In this document: one piece after another, positions 1 through 10,100 of the stretch
How the letters are laid out: every line of letters begins with the position of its first letter
Position numbering within the stretch: the stretch's first letter is position 1
DNA from: Lysobacter sp. Root76
GTDB lineage: Bacteria; Pseudomonadota; Gammaproteobacteria; Xanthomonadales; Xanthomonadaceae
DNA length: 64,000 nucleotides
Direction: 5' to 3'
Assembly: GCF_001428685.1 (NCBI RefSeq)
Contig: NZ_LMIK01000001.1
Span: forward strand, 471,288-535,287
Program-made: the position numbers and the translations under genes
The notes under the pieces: model-generated
Seen by the model: only the letters and a program-made list of their open reading frames with translations
What the model was told of the DNA's origin: nothing
The model's database searches: none

Positions 1-1341
1 GTGTTCAAGGGCAACACCCGCACCGGCGACGAGGTCATGCGCCGCGAGATGCGCCAGTTCGAAGGCAGCTGGTACTCGCAGGCCGCGATCGACCGTTCCA
101 AGATCCGTCTGCAGGGCCTGGGCTACTTCGAGACCGTCGACGTCGAGACCCAGCCGGTGGCGGGCAGCAACGACGAAGTCGACGTGGTCTACAACGTCAA
201 GGAAACCACCTCGGGCAGCTTCGTGTTCGGCCTGGGCTTCTCCCAGCTGACCGGCCTGACCACGCAGATCCAGCTGTCGCAGAGCAACTTTCTCGGCAGC
301 GGCAACCGCGTGTCCGTGCAGGCCAGCCGCAACGACTACCTGCAGCGCTACGACTTCTCGTACACCAACCCGTACTTCACCGACGACGGCATGTCGCTGG
401 GCTACAACCTGTGGTGGCGCGAGTTCGACAACTCCGACTACAACACCGCCCAGTACTCGACCACCAGCGGCGCGGCCCAGGTCGTGCTCGGCCTGCCGAT
501 CACCGAAACCGACACCGTCTCGGCGATGTTCGGCATCGACAGCAACGAGATCCTGGTGACCCGCGGCGGCACGCCGTTCAGCCTGGTCGACTACATCGAC
601 GCCCTCGGCACGCGCACCTTCCACGCCTGGCGCGCGGAGTTCGGCTGGTCGCGCAACTCGCTCGACAACCTGCTGACCCCGACCCGCGGCATGCAGCAGC
701 GCGTCTGGCTGGAAATGACCCTGCCCGGCTCGACCGTCGAGTACTACAAGCTCAACTACAACATCTCCAAGTTCTGGCCGATCTCGCGCCACTTCGTGCT
801 CAACACCCGCGCCGAACTCGGCTACGGCGATAGCTACGGCGACGCGGTCACCCGCGTGATCCCGGACCCGGACGGCGCCGGCCCGCTGACCGGCCGCACC
901 GTCACCGCCGACGGCCTGCCGTTCTTCGAGAACTTCTACGCCGGCGGCGTGCGCTCGGTGCGCGGTTTCACCGACAACACCCTGGGTCCGCGCGAAGGCG
1001 CCACCCCGACCAGCAGCTTCACCCAGCCGGTCGGCGGCTCGTTCAAGACCGTCGGTTCGCTGGAAATGTACTTCCCGACCCTGCTGGACACCCCGCAGGC
1101 GCGCGTGTCGGCCTTCATCGACGTCGGCAACGTCTACAAGAACTACGACGCCTTCGACGCCGGCGAACTGCGCGCGTCCACCGGCATCTCGCTGATGTGG
1201 CGTTCGCCGATGGGCCCGATCTCGATCAGCTACGCCTTCCCGTTGAAGAAGGAGGACGCGGTGTTCAACGCCTCCGGCCAGAAGATCAAGGAAGGCGACG
1301 AGCTCGAGCGCCTGCAGTTCACCTTCGGCGGCACGTTCTGA
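1..1341 (+). CDS. bamA: Outer membrane assembly factor BamA (C-terminal part, 5' cut by window)
   Basis: Only the last 446 residues are present; the gene begins before the window. BamA is the outer-membrane core of the BAM complex, which folds and inserts beta-barrel proteins. The visible part starts in the last POTRA domain (about residues 1-75, including RSKIRLQGLGYFETV, typical of POTRA5) and continues as the 16-strand barrel. The barrel-locking VRGF motif lies at about residues 320-323, and the protein ends in Phe, as outer-membrane barrel proteins do. The lpx genes follow 28 bases downstream, the usual gammaproteobacterial order linking barrel assembly to lipid A synthesis. The first codon shown is an internal GTG, not the start. 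Confidence 0.97.
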   Translation: MFKGNTRTGDEVMRREMRQFEGSWYSQAAIDRSKIRLQGLGYFETVDVETQPVAGSNDEVDVVYNVKETTSGSFVFGLGFSQLTGLTTQIQLSQSNFLGSGNRVSVQASRNDYLQRYDFSYTNPYFTDDGMSLGYNLWWREFDNSDYNTAQYSTTSGAAQVVLGLPITETDTVSAMFGIDSNEILVTRGGTPFSLVDYIDALGTRTFHAWRAEFGWSRNSLDNLLTPTRGMQQRVWLEMTLPGSTVEYYKLNYNISKFWPISRHFVLNTRAELGYGDSYGDAVTRVIPDPDGAGPLTGRTVTADGLPFFENFYAGGVRSVRGFTDNTLGPREGATPTSSFTQPVGGSFKTVGSLEMYFPTLLDTPQARVSAFIDVGNVYKNYDAFDAGELRASTGISLMWRSPMGPISISYAFPLKKEDAVFNASGQKIKEGDELERLQFTFGGTF

Positions 1342-1369
1342 CGGCGGCGGTCGCCCCCGGCACCGCCCC

Positions 1370-2407
1370 GTGTTGACGCCCGACTACACCGCCCGCGAGC
1401 TGGCCGAGCGTTTCGCGCTCGGCCTGCGCGGCGACGGCGAGGCGCGCGTGCGCGGCGTCGGCACGCTCGCGCGTGCCGGCGGCGACCAGCTCGCGTTCCT
1501 GGCCAATCCCAAATACCGCGGCCAGCTCGCCGACAGCGGCGCCGGCGTGGTGGTGATGCGCGAGGACGACGCCGAAGCTTACGCCGGCACCGCCCTGATC
1601 GCGCGCGACCCCTACGTCGCCTTCGCCCATCTGGCCGCCCTGTTCGAGCCGCGCCCGCTGCGCGAGCCCGGCATCCACCCTTCCGCCGCGATCGACCCCA
1701 GCGCCCAGGTCGCCGACGACGCCCACATCGGCGCCTTCGTCAGCATCGGCGCGCGCAGCCGGGTCGAATCCGGCGCCAGCATCGGCCCCGGCTGCGTGAT
1801 CGGCGACGACTGCGTGGTCGGCGCCGGCAGCGAGCTCGTCGCGCGCGTCACCCTGGTCACGCGCGTGCGCCTGGGCCGGCGCGTGCTGGTGCACCCCGGC
1901 GCGGTGCTCGGCGCCGACGGCTTCGGCCTGGCCTTCGAACGCCTGCCCGACAGCGAGCCGCACTGGATCAAGGTGCCGCAGCTGGGCGGCGTGTCGGTCG
2001 GCGACGATTGCGAGATCGGCGCCAACACCACCATCGACCGCGGCGCGATTGAGGACACCGTGCTCGAAGACGACGTCCGCCTCGATAACCAGATCCAGAT
2101 CGGCCACAACGTCCACATCGGCGCCCACAGCGCCATGGCCGGCTGCTCGGCGGTGGCCGGCAGCGCCCGGATCGGCCGCTACTGCATGATCGGCGGCGCC
2201 GCCGGCGTGCTCGGCCACCTGGAAATCTGCGATCGGGTCACGGTCACCGCCATGAGCCTGGTGACCAGCTCGATTCGCGAGCCCGGCGAGTATTCCTCGG
2301 GCACCCCGTTGATGGACAATCGCAGTTGGCGCAAGAACGCCGCCCGCTTCAAGCAGCTCGACGCGCTCGCAAGGCGTGTGGCGGCTGCCGACAAGGAACC
2401 GAAATGA
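1370..2407 (+). CDS. lpxD: UDP-3-O-(3-hydroxyacyl)glucosamine N-acyltransferase LpxD
   Basis: Third step of lipid A synthesis: it transfers a 3-hydroxyacyl chain from acyl carrier protein to the 2-amino group of UDP-3-O-acyl-glucosamine in the cytoplasm. At 345 residues it has normal LpxD length. An N-terminal uridine-binding domain (about 1-100) is followed by left-handed beta-helix hexapeptide repeats (for example IGAFVSIGARSRV) and a helical C-terminus. The catalytic His is in IQIGHNVHIGAHS. The start is GTG at 1370, with a TTG at 1373 as an alternative. The stop overlaps the fabZ start in ATGA, which indicates translational coupling. Confidence 0.96.
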   Translation: MLTPDYTARELAERFALGLRGDGEARVRGVGTLARAGGDQLAFLANPKYRGQLADSGAGVVVMREDDAEAYAGTALIARDPYVAFAHLAALFEPRPLREPGIHPSAAIDPSAQVADDAHIGAFVSIGARSRVESGASIGPGCVIGDDCVVGAGSELVARVTLVTRVRLGRRVLVHPGAVLGADGFGLAFERLPDSEPHWIKVPQLGGVSVGDDCEIGANTTIDRGAIEDTVLEDDVRLDNQIQIGHNVHIGAHSAMAGCSAVAGSARIGRYCMIGGAAGVLGHLEICDRVTVTAMSLVTSSIREPGEYSSGTPLMDNRSWRKNAARFKQLDALARRVAAADKEPK

Positions 2408-2859
2408 GCCCTACCGTGCAACTCCCGATCGATGTCCCCGCGATCCAGAACCTGCTGCCGCACCGCTACCCGTTCCTGCTGGTCGACCGCGTGGTCGAGT
2501 TCGAGCCCTTCAAGCGCGTGCTCGCGTACAAGAACGTGACCGCCAACGAACCCTTCTTCAACGGCCACTTCCCCGGTCACCCGGTGATGCCGGGCGTGCT
2601 GGTGGTCGAGGCCCTGGCCCAGGCCGGCGGCATCCTGACCCAGCTGTCGACCCAGTCCAGCGCCGACGGCCGCCTGTTCTACCTGGTCAAGATCGACGGC
2701 GCCAAGTTCGTCAAGATGGTCGTCCCCGGCGATCGCCTGGAGCTGGACGTGACGGTCAAGCGCGTGATCCGCAATGTCGCCATCTACACCGGCATCGCCC
2801 GCGTCGACGGCGAGCAGGTCGCCTGCGCCGAGATCGTCTGCGCCGAGGCCAAGGCCTGA
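2404..2859 (+). CDS. fabZ: 3-hydroxyacyl-[acyl-carrier-protein] dehydratase FabZ
   Basis: Dehydrates 3-hydroxyacyl-ACP in type II fatty acid synthesis. It competes with LpxA and LpxD for 3-hydroxyacyl-ACP, which explains its place in the lpx operon. The 151-residue protein has the hot-dog fold signatures: [14 protein letters not shown] near the N-terminus, [11 protein letters not shown] with the active-site His, and [10 protein letters not shown] with the catalytic Glu. A longer in-frame start at 2326 exists, but ATG 2404 overlaps the lpxD stop and gives the normal family length, so I chose it. Confidence 0.97.
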   Translation: MSPTVQLPIDVPAIQNLLPHRYPFLLVDRVVEFEPFKRVLAYKNVTANEPFFNGHFPGHPVMPGVLVVEALAQAGGILTQLSTQSSADGRLFYLVKIDGAKFVKMVVPGDRLELDVTVKRVIRNVAIYTGIARVDGEQVACAEIVCAEAKA

Positions 2860-2878
2860 ACCGCGTGAGCAAGATCGT

Positions 2879-3676
2879 ATGAGTGAGCCGACCTCCTCCA
2901 GCGCGATCCATCCCAGCGCGGTGATCGAGCCGGGCGCCAGGCTCGGCGCCGGCGTGCGCGTGGGCGCCTTCAGCTACATCGGCGACGAGGTCGAGATCGG
3001 CGACGGCACCGTGGTCGGTCCGCATTGCGTGATCCGCGGTCCGACCCGGATCGGCCGCGACAACCACTTCGTCGCCCAGTGCGCGATCGGCGGCGACCCG
3101 CAGGACAAGAAGTTCGCCGGCGAACGCACCGAACTGGTGATCGGCGACCGCAACACCTTCCGCGAATTCGTCACCGTCAACCGCGGCACCGGCAACGGCG
3201 GCGGCGCCACCCGCATCGGCGACGACAACTGGCTGCTGGCCTACGTCCACGTCGCCCACGACTGCGTGGTCGGCAACCAGTGCGTGTTCTCCAACAACGC
3301 GACCCTGGCCGGCCACGTCGCGGTCGGCGACCACGTCATCCTCAGCGGCTTCGCCGGCATCCACCAGTTCTGCCGGATCGGCGCGCACGCCTTCATCGGC
3401 ATGGGCGCGTTCGTCAACGGCGACGTGCCGCCGTTCGTGATGGTCGCGCAGGACGGCTACGGCCGCCCGCGCGGCATCAACAGCGAAGGCCTCAAGCGCC
3501 GCGGCTTCGACGCCGAGCGCATCGCCGCGATCAAGCGCGCCTACCGCGCCCTGTACATGTCCGGCACCTCGCTGGAAGAAGCGCGCGGCAAACTGATCGC
3601 GCTGGCCGGCGACAGCGACGACGTGCGCGCGCTGCTGGCCTTCATCGACGCCGGCGAGCGCCCGCTGCTGCGCTGA
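2879..3676 (+). CDS. lpxA: Acyl-ACP:UDP-N-acetylglucosamine O-acyltransferase LpxA
   Basis: First step of lipid A synthesis: O-acylation of UDP-GlcNAc from 3-hydroxyacyl-ACP. The protein has 265 residues, normal for LpxA. It is a left-handed beta-helix with many hexapeptide repeats, the His-rich active-site segment [20 protein letters not shown] and the LpxA landmarks IHQFCRIG and [12 protein letters not shown]. The start ATG 2879 lies 19 bases after the fabZ stop. An upstream in-frame start at 2774 would overlap fabZ and add unrelated residues, so I rejected it. Confidence 0.97.
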   Translation: MSEPTSSSAIHPSAVIEPGARLGAGVRVGAFSYIGDEVEIGDGTVVGPHCVIRGPTRIGRDNHFVAQCAIGGDPQDKKFAGERTELVIGDRNTFREFVTVNRGTGNGGGATRIGDDNWLLAYVHVAHDCVVGNQCVFSNNATLAGHVAVGDHVILSGFAGIHQFCRIGAHAFIGMGAFVNGDVPPFVMVAQDGYGRPRGINSEGLKRRGFDAERIAAIKRAYRALYMSGTSLEEARGKLIALAGDSDDVRALLAFIDAGERPLLR

Positions 3677-3678
3677 GC

Positions 3679-4167
3679 ATGGCCGCGGCCGTACATCGCC
3701 TGCGCATCGGCGAGGCCGTCGCCGAAGACCGCATCGACGGCCGGCCGCAGCGCTGGGCGGTCACCGAACTGTTCATCGACGAACGCCCGCTGTGCCAGTG
3801 GCTGGGCATCGCCCGCGACCTGCGGCGCCACGGCACCGATCTCGACCCCGAACTGCCCCCGCCCGAGCGCGAGCTCGGTCGGGACGCGTTCCTGGGCCGC
3901 ATCCCGGCGCCCAATCAATTCGGCTCCGGTCGCCTGGTCCTGTACCGCTGCCACTGCGGTAGCGACTACTGCGGCGTGATCTCCTGCCGCCTGGAAACGG
4001 ACGGCGATCACGTGCTTTGGCAGGATGTGACCCATGAGGACGACGATGGCCCCTCGGCAGGGCACAATGCCGCCGACAGCTCAGCCCCCGAGCTGACGCC
4101 CGTGGCGCGCTTCGTGTTCGACCGCGCGCAGTACGAGCAAGAACTGGAGCGCCATTTCCCCCGATGA
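3679..4167 (+). CDS. Uncharacterised protein with CxCGx4C motif inside the lpx operon
   Basis: A 162-residue soluble protein of unknown function between lpxA (2 bases upstream) and lpxB (ATGA overlap), so almost certainly co-transcribed. It has no signal peptide or membrane segment. The striking feature is CHCGSDYCGVISC (Cys 91, 93, 98, 103), followed by VLWQDVTHED and, near the end, FVFDRAQYEQEL. This layout resembles a widespread uncharacterised bacterial family with a Cys motif, a Trp-Asp stretch and a final FxFDRAQY segment; that resemblance is from memory and not searched. Metal binding is possible but unproven. lpxA and lpxB are usually directly adjacent, so this is an insertion in the operon. 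Confidence 0.85.
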   Translation: MAAAVHRLRIGEAVAEDRIDGRPQRWAVTELFIDERPLCQWLGIARDLRRHGTDLDPELPPPERELGRDAFLGRIPAPNQFGSGRLVLYRCHCGSDYCGVISCRLETDGDHVLWQDVTHEDDDGPSAGHNAADSSAPELTPVARFVFDRAQYEQELERHFPR

Positions 4168-5387
4168 ACGCCACCGCCCCCGCTGCCGCCGTCGAAGACA
4201 TCTTCCCGGCCCCGCCGCCGCCCCCGCTGCGCATCGCCCTGGTCGCCGGCGAGGCCTCCGGCGACCTGCTCGGCGCCGGCCTGATCGCCGAACTCAAGCG
4301 CCGTCATCCCGGCGCGCTGTTCGTCGGCGTCGGCGGCGAACAGATGCAGGCCGCGGGCCTGGATTCCTGGTACGACGCCTCCGAACTGGCGGTGATGGGC
4401 ATCGTCGAAGTGCTCAAGCACCTGCCGCGGCTGCTGAGCCTGCGCAGCGAGCTGCGCAAGCGCGTGCTCGACTGGAAGCCCGACGTGTTCATCGGCATCG
4501 ATGCGCCGGACTTCAACCTCGGCGTCGAACGCTGGCTCAAGCAGCGCGGCGTCAAGACCGTGCACTACGTCAGCCCCTCGGTCTGGGCCTGGCGCGAGAA
4601 GCGCGCGGAGAAGATCGGCCGTTCCGCCGACCGCGTGCTGTGCCTGTTTCCGATGGAGCCGGCGATCTACGAGCGCCACGGCGTCGATGCGCGCTTCGTC
4701 GGCCATCCGCTGGCCGACGAGATGCCGCTGCAGCCCGACCGCGAAGAAGCGCGCATGCGCCTGGGCCTGGACGACGAGGCGCCGGTGCTGGCGCTGCTGC
4801 CGGGTTCGCGGGTCGGCGAGGTCGAACGCCTGAGCGGCGACTTCCTCGCCGCCGCGGCGCGCCTGCGCGCGGCCGAGCCGCGCCTGAGCGTGGTCGCGCC
4901 GATGGCCAACGCCCAGGCCCGCGCCGCCTTCGAGCGCGTGCTGGCCGCGCACCCGGACGCGGCCGCCCTGCGCCCGGCGCTGCACGTCACCGACGGCGGC
5001 GCACGCACGGTGATGGTCGCCAGCGACGTGGTCCTGCTGGCCTCCGGCACCGCGACCCTGGAAGCGATGCTGGCCAAGCGGCCGATGGTGGTGGCCTACA
5101 AGATCGCGCCGCTGACCTACACCCTGGTCAAAACCTTCGGCCTGCTCAAGACCGACACCTACTCGCTGCCCAACGTGCTCGCCGGCGAGCGCGTGGTGCC
5201 GGAGCTGATGCAGCACGACTGCACGCCCGAGAAGCTGGCCCAGGCCACGCTCGCGCTGCTGCGCGACCGCACGCTGGCGGCGGCGCTGCCGGCGCGCTTC
5301 GAACGGATCCACGCCAGCCTGCGCCGCGACGCCTCCGCGCGCGCCGCCGACGCGGTCGCCGACCTGCTGCCGACCGGCCATGACTGA
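4164..5387 (+). CDS. lpxB: Lipid-A-disaccharide synthase LpxB
   Basis: GT19 glycosyltransferase that joins UDP-2,3-diacylglucosamine and lipid X to form the lipid A disaccharide at the inner membrane. At 407 residues it is slightly long because of a Pro-rich N-terminal extension before [13 protein letters not shown] (GEASGD at residues 29-34). Family landmarks include [14 protein letters not shown], the [13 protein letters not shown] loop, [11 protein letters not shown] and [19 protein letters not shown]. The start overlaps the preceding gene by four bases and the end overlaps rnhB by eight. Confidence 0.96.
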   Translation: MNATAPAAAVEDIFPAPPPPPLRIALVAGEASGDLLGAGLIAELKRRHPGALFVGVGGEQMQAAGLDSWYDASELAVMGIVEVLKHLPRLLSLRSELRKRVLDWKPDVFIGIDAPDFNLGVERWLKQRGVKTVHYVSPSVWAWREKRAEKIGRSADRVLCLFPMEPAIYERHGVDARFVGHPLADEMPLQPDREEARMRLGLDDEAPVLALLPGSRVGEVERLSGDFLAAAARLRAAEPRLSVVAPMANAQARAAFERVLAAHPDAAALRPALHVTDGGARTVMVASDVVLLASGTATLEAMLAKRPMVVAYKIAPLTYTLVKTFGLLKTDTYSLPNVLAGERVVPELMQHDCTPEKLAQATLALLRDRTLAAALPARFERIHASLRRDASARAADAVADLLPTGHD

Positions 5388-6033
5388 GCTCCCAGGCCAG
5401 ATGACGCTCGACCTGGCCGTGGCGCGCGGCGCGCAACGCATCGCCGGCGTCGACGAAGCCGGACGCGGCCCGCTCGCGGGCCCGGTGGTGGTCGCCGCGG
5501 TGGTGCTGGGCCCGGGGCGCACGCCGGTCAACGGCCTGGACGATTCCAAACAACTTAGCGCGCAGCGCCGCGAAGCGCTGTACGCGCGCATCGTCGAACG
5601 CGCGCTGGCCTGGAGCGTGGTCTACGTCGAAGTCGACGAGATCGACCGCATCAACATCTTCCAGGCCACCATGGCCGGCATGCGCCGTGCGGTCGAAGCG
5701 GTCGCGCACGCCGCCGAACTGGCGCGCATCGACGGCAACGCCCTGCCGCGCGGCCTGCCCTGCCCGGCCGAGGCGCTGATCGGCGGCGACGCGCGCGACC
5801 GCGCGATCATGGCCGCATCGATCCTGGCCAAGGTCTCGCGCGACCGCCACATGCGCGAACTGCATGCGCAGTGGCCGCAGTACGGCTTCGACGAACACAA
5901 GGGCTACGGCACGCCTGCGCACCTGGCCGCGCTGGCCGCGCACGGCCCCTGCCCGCAGCACCGCCGCAGCTTCGCTCCGGTGCGCGCGGCGCTGACGCCG
6001 CAAGCCTTCGCCGAAGCGATCGCGGTCGGCTGA
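5380..6033 (+). CDS. rnhB: Ribonuclease HII RnhB
   Basis: Removes ribonucleotides and RNA from RNA:DNA hybrids in genome maintenance. The 217-residue protein carries the type II RNase H signature [13 protein letters not shown], with catalytic Asp25 and Glu26, then [20 protein letters not shown] and KGYGTPAH. The start overlaps lpxB by eight bases, in the conserved lpxB-rnhB-dnaE order. About 18 extra N-terminal residues precede the core, which is common. Confidence 0.96.
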   Translation: MTELPGQMTLDLAVARGAQRIAGVDEAGRGPLAGPVVVAAVVLGPGRTPVNGLDDSKQLSAQRREALYARIVERALAWSVVYVEVDEIDRINIFQATMAGMRRAVEAVAHAAELARIDGNALPRGLPCPAEALIGGDARDRAIMAASILAKVSRDRHMRELHAQWPQYGFDEHKGYGTPAHLAALAAHGPCPQHRRSFAPVRAALTPQAFAEAIAVG

Positions 6034-6378
6034 GCGCGGCCTGCGCCACCGCCACAACCTCCACCGACCACGTCTTCGCCGAACTGCCCGGCTAGCGCCA
6101 CCCGCAAAGCCGCCCGCGGCGCGCGCCTTCCGCGAGCCTTCCACGATCGCGACGACGCCCAGGGAAGTAGCGCTACACTACGCAACAGATCGAGCGGTCT
6201 TCGCGGCGACCGCCCGTCGGCTGAACAGCCGCCCCATGCCCTACGTCACGGCGACTTTCCGCAGGCGCGCCCAGGCTTGGCAACCACGCATGCTGCCGCG
6301 GCGTCCTTAAGGATGAGGGTCGACGCACTCCGGCCGTGCCCGACGCCCCGCTCCCATGGCCGGCCCCGGAGGTGCACC
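6034..6378. other. Intergenic gap rnhB to DUF1232 gene
   Basis: About 345 bases with no supported gene. A TACACT hexamer at 6174-6179 could be a -10 element, but no convincing -35 accompanies it. The last bases carry the ribosome binding site of the next gene. I see no terminator with a T-run after rnhB. Confidence 0.5.
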
Positions 6379-7008
6379 ATGCGCACGCCCCATCCGACCC
6401 CGACTTCGCAGCCCCTGCCGTTCGAATCCGATCACGCCGCAGCGTCCACGCCGGAACCGGCGATGGCGCTCACGCCTGCAGCGATCGCCGCCTTCGACGC
6501 CCTGGTCCACGAACTCCACCCCGACGCCGCACGCGTCGACGCCACCCGCCTGCAGCGCCTGGCCGCCTGGCTGAGCGCGATGCCGACCGAGCAGGCGCGC
6601 GCCGTCGTCGACGAGCGCCTGCAACGCTTGCAGGAGCTGCGCGGCATGCTCGCCGATCCCGACTGGGACTGCGACGAGGCCATGCGCGCGCGCCTGGCCA
6701 AGCTGTTCGCCTACATCGAGAACGACGACGGCCTGATCCCCGACCGGATGCCTCTGCTGGGCCTGCTCGACGACGTGCTGCTGATCGAATTGGCCTGGCC
6801 GGCCTTCGCCGAGGAGGCCGAGGACTACCGCGATTTCTGCGCCTACCGCGAGGTCAGCCATCCGGACGGCAACGGCGCCGAACTGCGCGCGGCCTGGGTG
6901 CGCGAGCGCCTGGACGAGATCGCCCTGTTGCAGCAGCGCGTGCGCATCCACGATTATCACTATGCGCCGGCGTTCCACGCCGCCGAATCGCCGTTCCGGG
7001 TGACCTGA
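6379..7008 (+). CDS. DUF1232 (YkvA-type) domain protein
   Basis: A 209-residue protein of unknown function. Residues from about 105 to 140 (RLAKLFAYIENDDGLIPDRM, then LGLLDDVLLI) match the DUF1232/YkvA signature, a short helical domain found in small membrane-associated proteins. Here it sits in a longer, mainly helical and acidic protein without an obvious transmembrane span. The ATG at 6379 is preceded by GGAGGTG at a good distance; an upstream in-frame ATG at 6277 lacks a site. It lies between rnhB and dnaE, which are often adjacent. Confidence 0.8.
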   Translation: MRTPHPTPTSQPLPFESDHAAASTPEPAMALTPAAIAAFDALVHELHPDAARVDATRLQRLAAWLSAMPTEQARAVVDERLQRLQELRGMLADPDWDCDEAMRARLAKLFAYIENDDGLIPDRMPLLGLLDDVLLIELAWPAFAEEAEDYRDFCAYREVSHPDGNGAELRAAWVRERLDEIALLQQRVRIHDYHYAPAFHAAESPFRVT

Positions 7009-7119
7009 CGCCCGTGGCGGGCGCGGCCGAACGCGCGCGAAAGCGCAGCGATCGGCGCGCAACGGCAGCGATTCGCGCCATCCGGCGCGGGCGTCGGACG
7101 GCGGCCGCGATGTCAAGCC

Positions 7120-7147
7120 TTGTACCCGGCGGCCGGGCTGCTAACCT
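7120..7147 (+). promoter_or_regulatory. Possible dnaE promoter
   Basis: TTGTAC (7120-7125) and TAACCT (7142-7147) are 16 bases apart and end about 25 bases before the dnaE ATG. This is a sigma-70-like match read by eye only. Confidence 0.3.
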
Positions 7148-7171
7148 GCTGGCTGTCACGCCGGTTGTCGC

Positions 7172-10100
7172 ATGTCCGCACGCTTCGTTCATCTCCACCT
7201 GCACAGCGAATACTCGCTAGCCGACTCGACGATCCGCATCGGCGAGCTGGTCAAACGCTGCGCGAGCCTGGGCCAGCCCGCGGTCGCCCTGACCGACATC
7301 GACAACCTGTTCGCCACGGTCAAGTTCTACAAGGCCGCCGAAGGCGCGGGCCTGAAGCCGATCATCGGCGCCGACATCGGCATGGCCGACGGCAACGAAA
7401 CGCCCTCGCGCATGACCCTGCTGTGCCGCGACCGCGGCGGCTACCTGACCCTGTCGCGCCTGCTCAGCCGCGCCTGGCTGGAAGGCCAGCGCATCGACGG
7501 GGTGGTGCTGCGCCCGGAATGGCTGCGCGAGGACAACGCCGGCCTGTTCGCCATGGCCGGCCGCCACAGTCTGGGCGGACGCCTGGCGATCGGCGGACGC
7601 CACGAGCTGGCCGAGGCCTGGATCGCCGACTGGCAGAGCGTGCTCGACGACCGCCTGCACCTGGAACTGACCCGTACCCGCCGCGACGGCGAGGATGCAT
7701 TCAACGCCTTCGCCCTGCATGCGTCCAGCAAGCGCGGCCTGGCCGTGGTCGCCAGCAACGACGCCCGCTTCCTCGACCGCGACGGTTTCGAAGCGCACGA
7801 GGCGCGCGTGTGCATCGCGTCGGGCCGCGTGCTCGACGACCCCAAGCGTCCGCGCGACTACAGCGAAGAGCAATACCTGAAGTCGTCGGAGGAGATGGCC
7901 GAGCTGTTCGCCGACATCCCCGACGCGATCGACAACGCGCTGGCGCTGGCGACGCGCTGCAACGTCGAACTCAAGCTCGGCGAATACGCCCTGCCCGCGT
8001 TCCCGGTGCCGAGCGAGCACACCATCGAGAGTTGGCTGCGCAACTCCGCGCGCGAAGGCCTGGAAAAGCGCCTGGAAAAAGCCCCGTTGGCCGAGGGCAA
8101 GAGCCGCCAGGACTACGACGAGCGCCTGGAGATCGAGCTCGACGTCATCATCAAGATGGGCTTCCCCGGCTACTTCCTGATCGTCGCGGACTTCATCAAC
8201 TGGGCCAAGGACCACGGCATCCCGGTCGGTCCGGGCCGCGGTTCCGGCGCCGGTTCGCTGGTGGCCTGGGCGCTGGGCATCACCGACCTCGACCCGCTGC
8301 CCTACGACCTGCTGTTCGAGCGCTTCCTGAACCCGGAACGCGTGTCGATGCCCGACTTCGACATCGACTTCTGCATGGACCGCCGCGACGAAGTCATCGA
8401 CTACGTCGCCGCCAAGTACGGCCGCGACCGGGTCAGCCAGATCATCACCTACGGCACCATGGCCGCCAAGGCGGTGGTGCGCGACTCCGGACGCGTGCTC
8501 GGCCATCCGTACGGCTTCGTCGACGGCATCGCCAAGCTGATCCCGAACACCCTGGGCATCAGCCTGGACGACGCGCTCGGCAATTCCGACGCGGCCAAGC
8601 AGAACCCGATGCTGGCTTCGGCCGACCTGATCGACCGCTACCGCACCGAAGACGACGTGCGCGACCTGCTCGACCTGGCGCTGAGCCTGGAAGACCTGAC
8701 CCGCAACGCCGGCAAGCACGCCGGCGGCGTGGTGATCGCGCCCTCGCCGCTGAGCGACTTCTGCCCGCTGTTCGCCGAACACGACGGCGAGGGCCGCGGC
8801 AGGAATCCGGTCACCCAGTTCGACAAGGACGACGTCGAAGCGGTCGGCCTGGTCAAGTTCGACTTCCTCGGCCTGCGCACGCTCACCATCATCGATTGGG
8901 CGGTGAAGGCGATCAACGTGCGCCGCGCCGCCGCCGGCGAAGCGCCGCTGGACATCACAGCGCTGGAGCTCGACGACAAGCTCAGCTACGAGCTGTTCGC
9001 GCGCGGCGACACGGTCGCGGTGTTCCAGTTCGAATCGCGCGGCATGCGCGAGCTGCTCAAGCGCGCCAAGCCCGACACCTTCGAAGACATCATCGCGCTC
9101 GCCGCGCTGTTCCGCCCCGGCCCGCTGGGCTCGGGGATGGATCGCGAATGGGTCGACCGCAAGCACGGCAACACCGAAGTCAGTTACCCGCACCCCTCGC
9201 TGGAACCCGTGCTGTCGCCGACCTACGGCGTCATCGTGTACCAGGAACAGGTGATGCAGATCGCGCAGGTACTGGCGGGCTATACGCTCGGCGGCGCCGA
9301 CATGCTGCGCCGCGCGATGGGCAAGAAAAAGCCCGAGGAGATGGCCAAGGAGCGCGCCAAGTTCGAGGCCGGCTGCGCCGAGCGCGGCATCCCGGCCAAG
9401 CAGGCCAGCCCGATCTTCGACTTGATGGAGAAGTTCGCCGAGTACGGCTTCAACAAGTCGCACTCGGCCGCCTACGCCCTGGTCGCCTACCAGACCGCCT
9501 GGCTCAAGGTGCATTACCCGGCCGAGTTCATGGCCGCGGTGCTGTCCTCGGACATGGACAACACCGACAAGATCGTCGGCTTCCTCGACGAAGCCCGCAC
9601 CATGGGCCTGGACGTGCTGCCGCCGGACGTGGACGCCTCGGCCTACATGTTCGAAGCCAAGGACGCGCGCACCATCCGCTACGGCCTGGGCGCGGTGAAG
9701 GGCGTCGGCCGCGGCGCCTGCGAGGCCATCGTCGATGCGCGCCGCGCCGGTCCCTTCGACGATCTGCTGGATTTCTGCAAACGCGTCGACAGCGGCAAGC
9801 TCAACCGGCGCGCCCTGGAAGCGCTGACCCAGGCCGGCGCGCTCGACCGCCTGGGCAAGAACCGCGCGAGCCTGATGCTGCAATTGCCGGAAGTGCTCAA
9901 GGCCACCGACCAGCTCGCGCGCGAGCGCGACGCCGGCCAGGTCTCGCTGTTCGGCGGCTTCGAAGCCGCGGCGCCGGCGCTGCACCTGGACCTGTCGGAG
10001 GCCGACGAATGGCCGCTGGCGCAGTTGCTGGCCGGCGAACGCGAAACCCTCGGCCACTACCTCAGCGGCCATCCCTTCGATCCCTACCGCGACGAACTGC

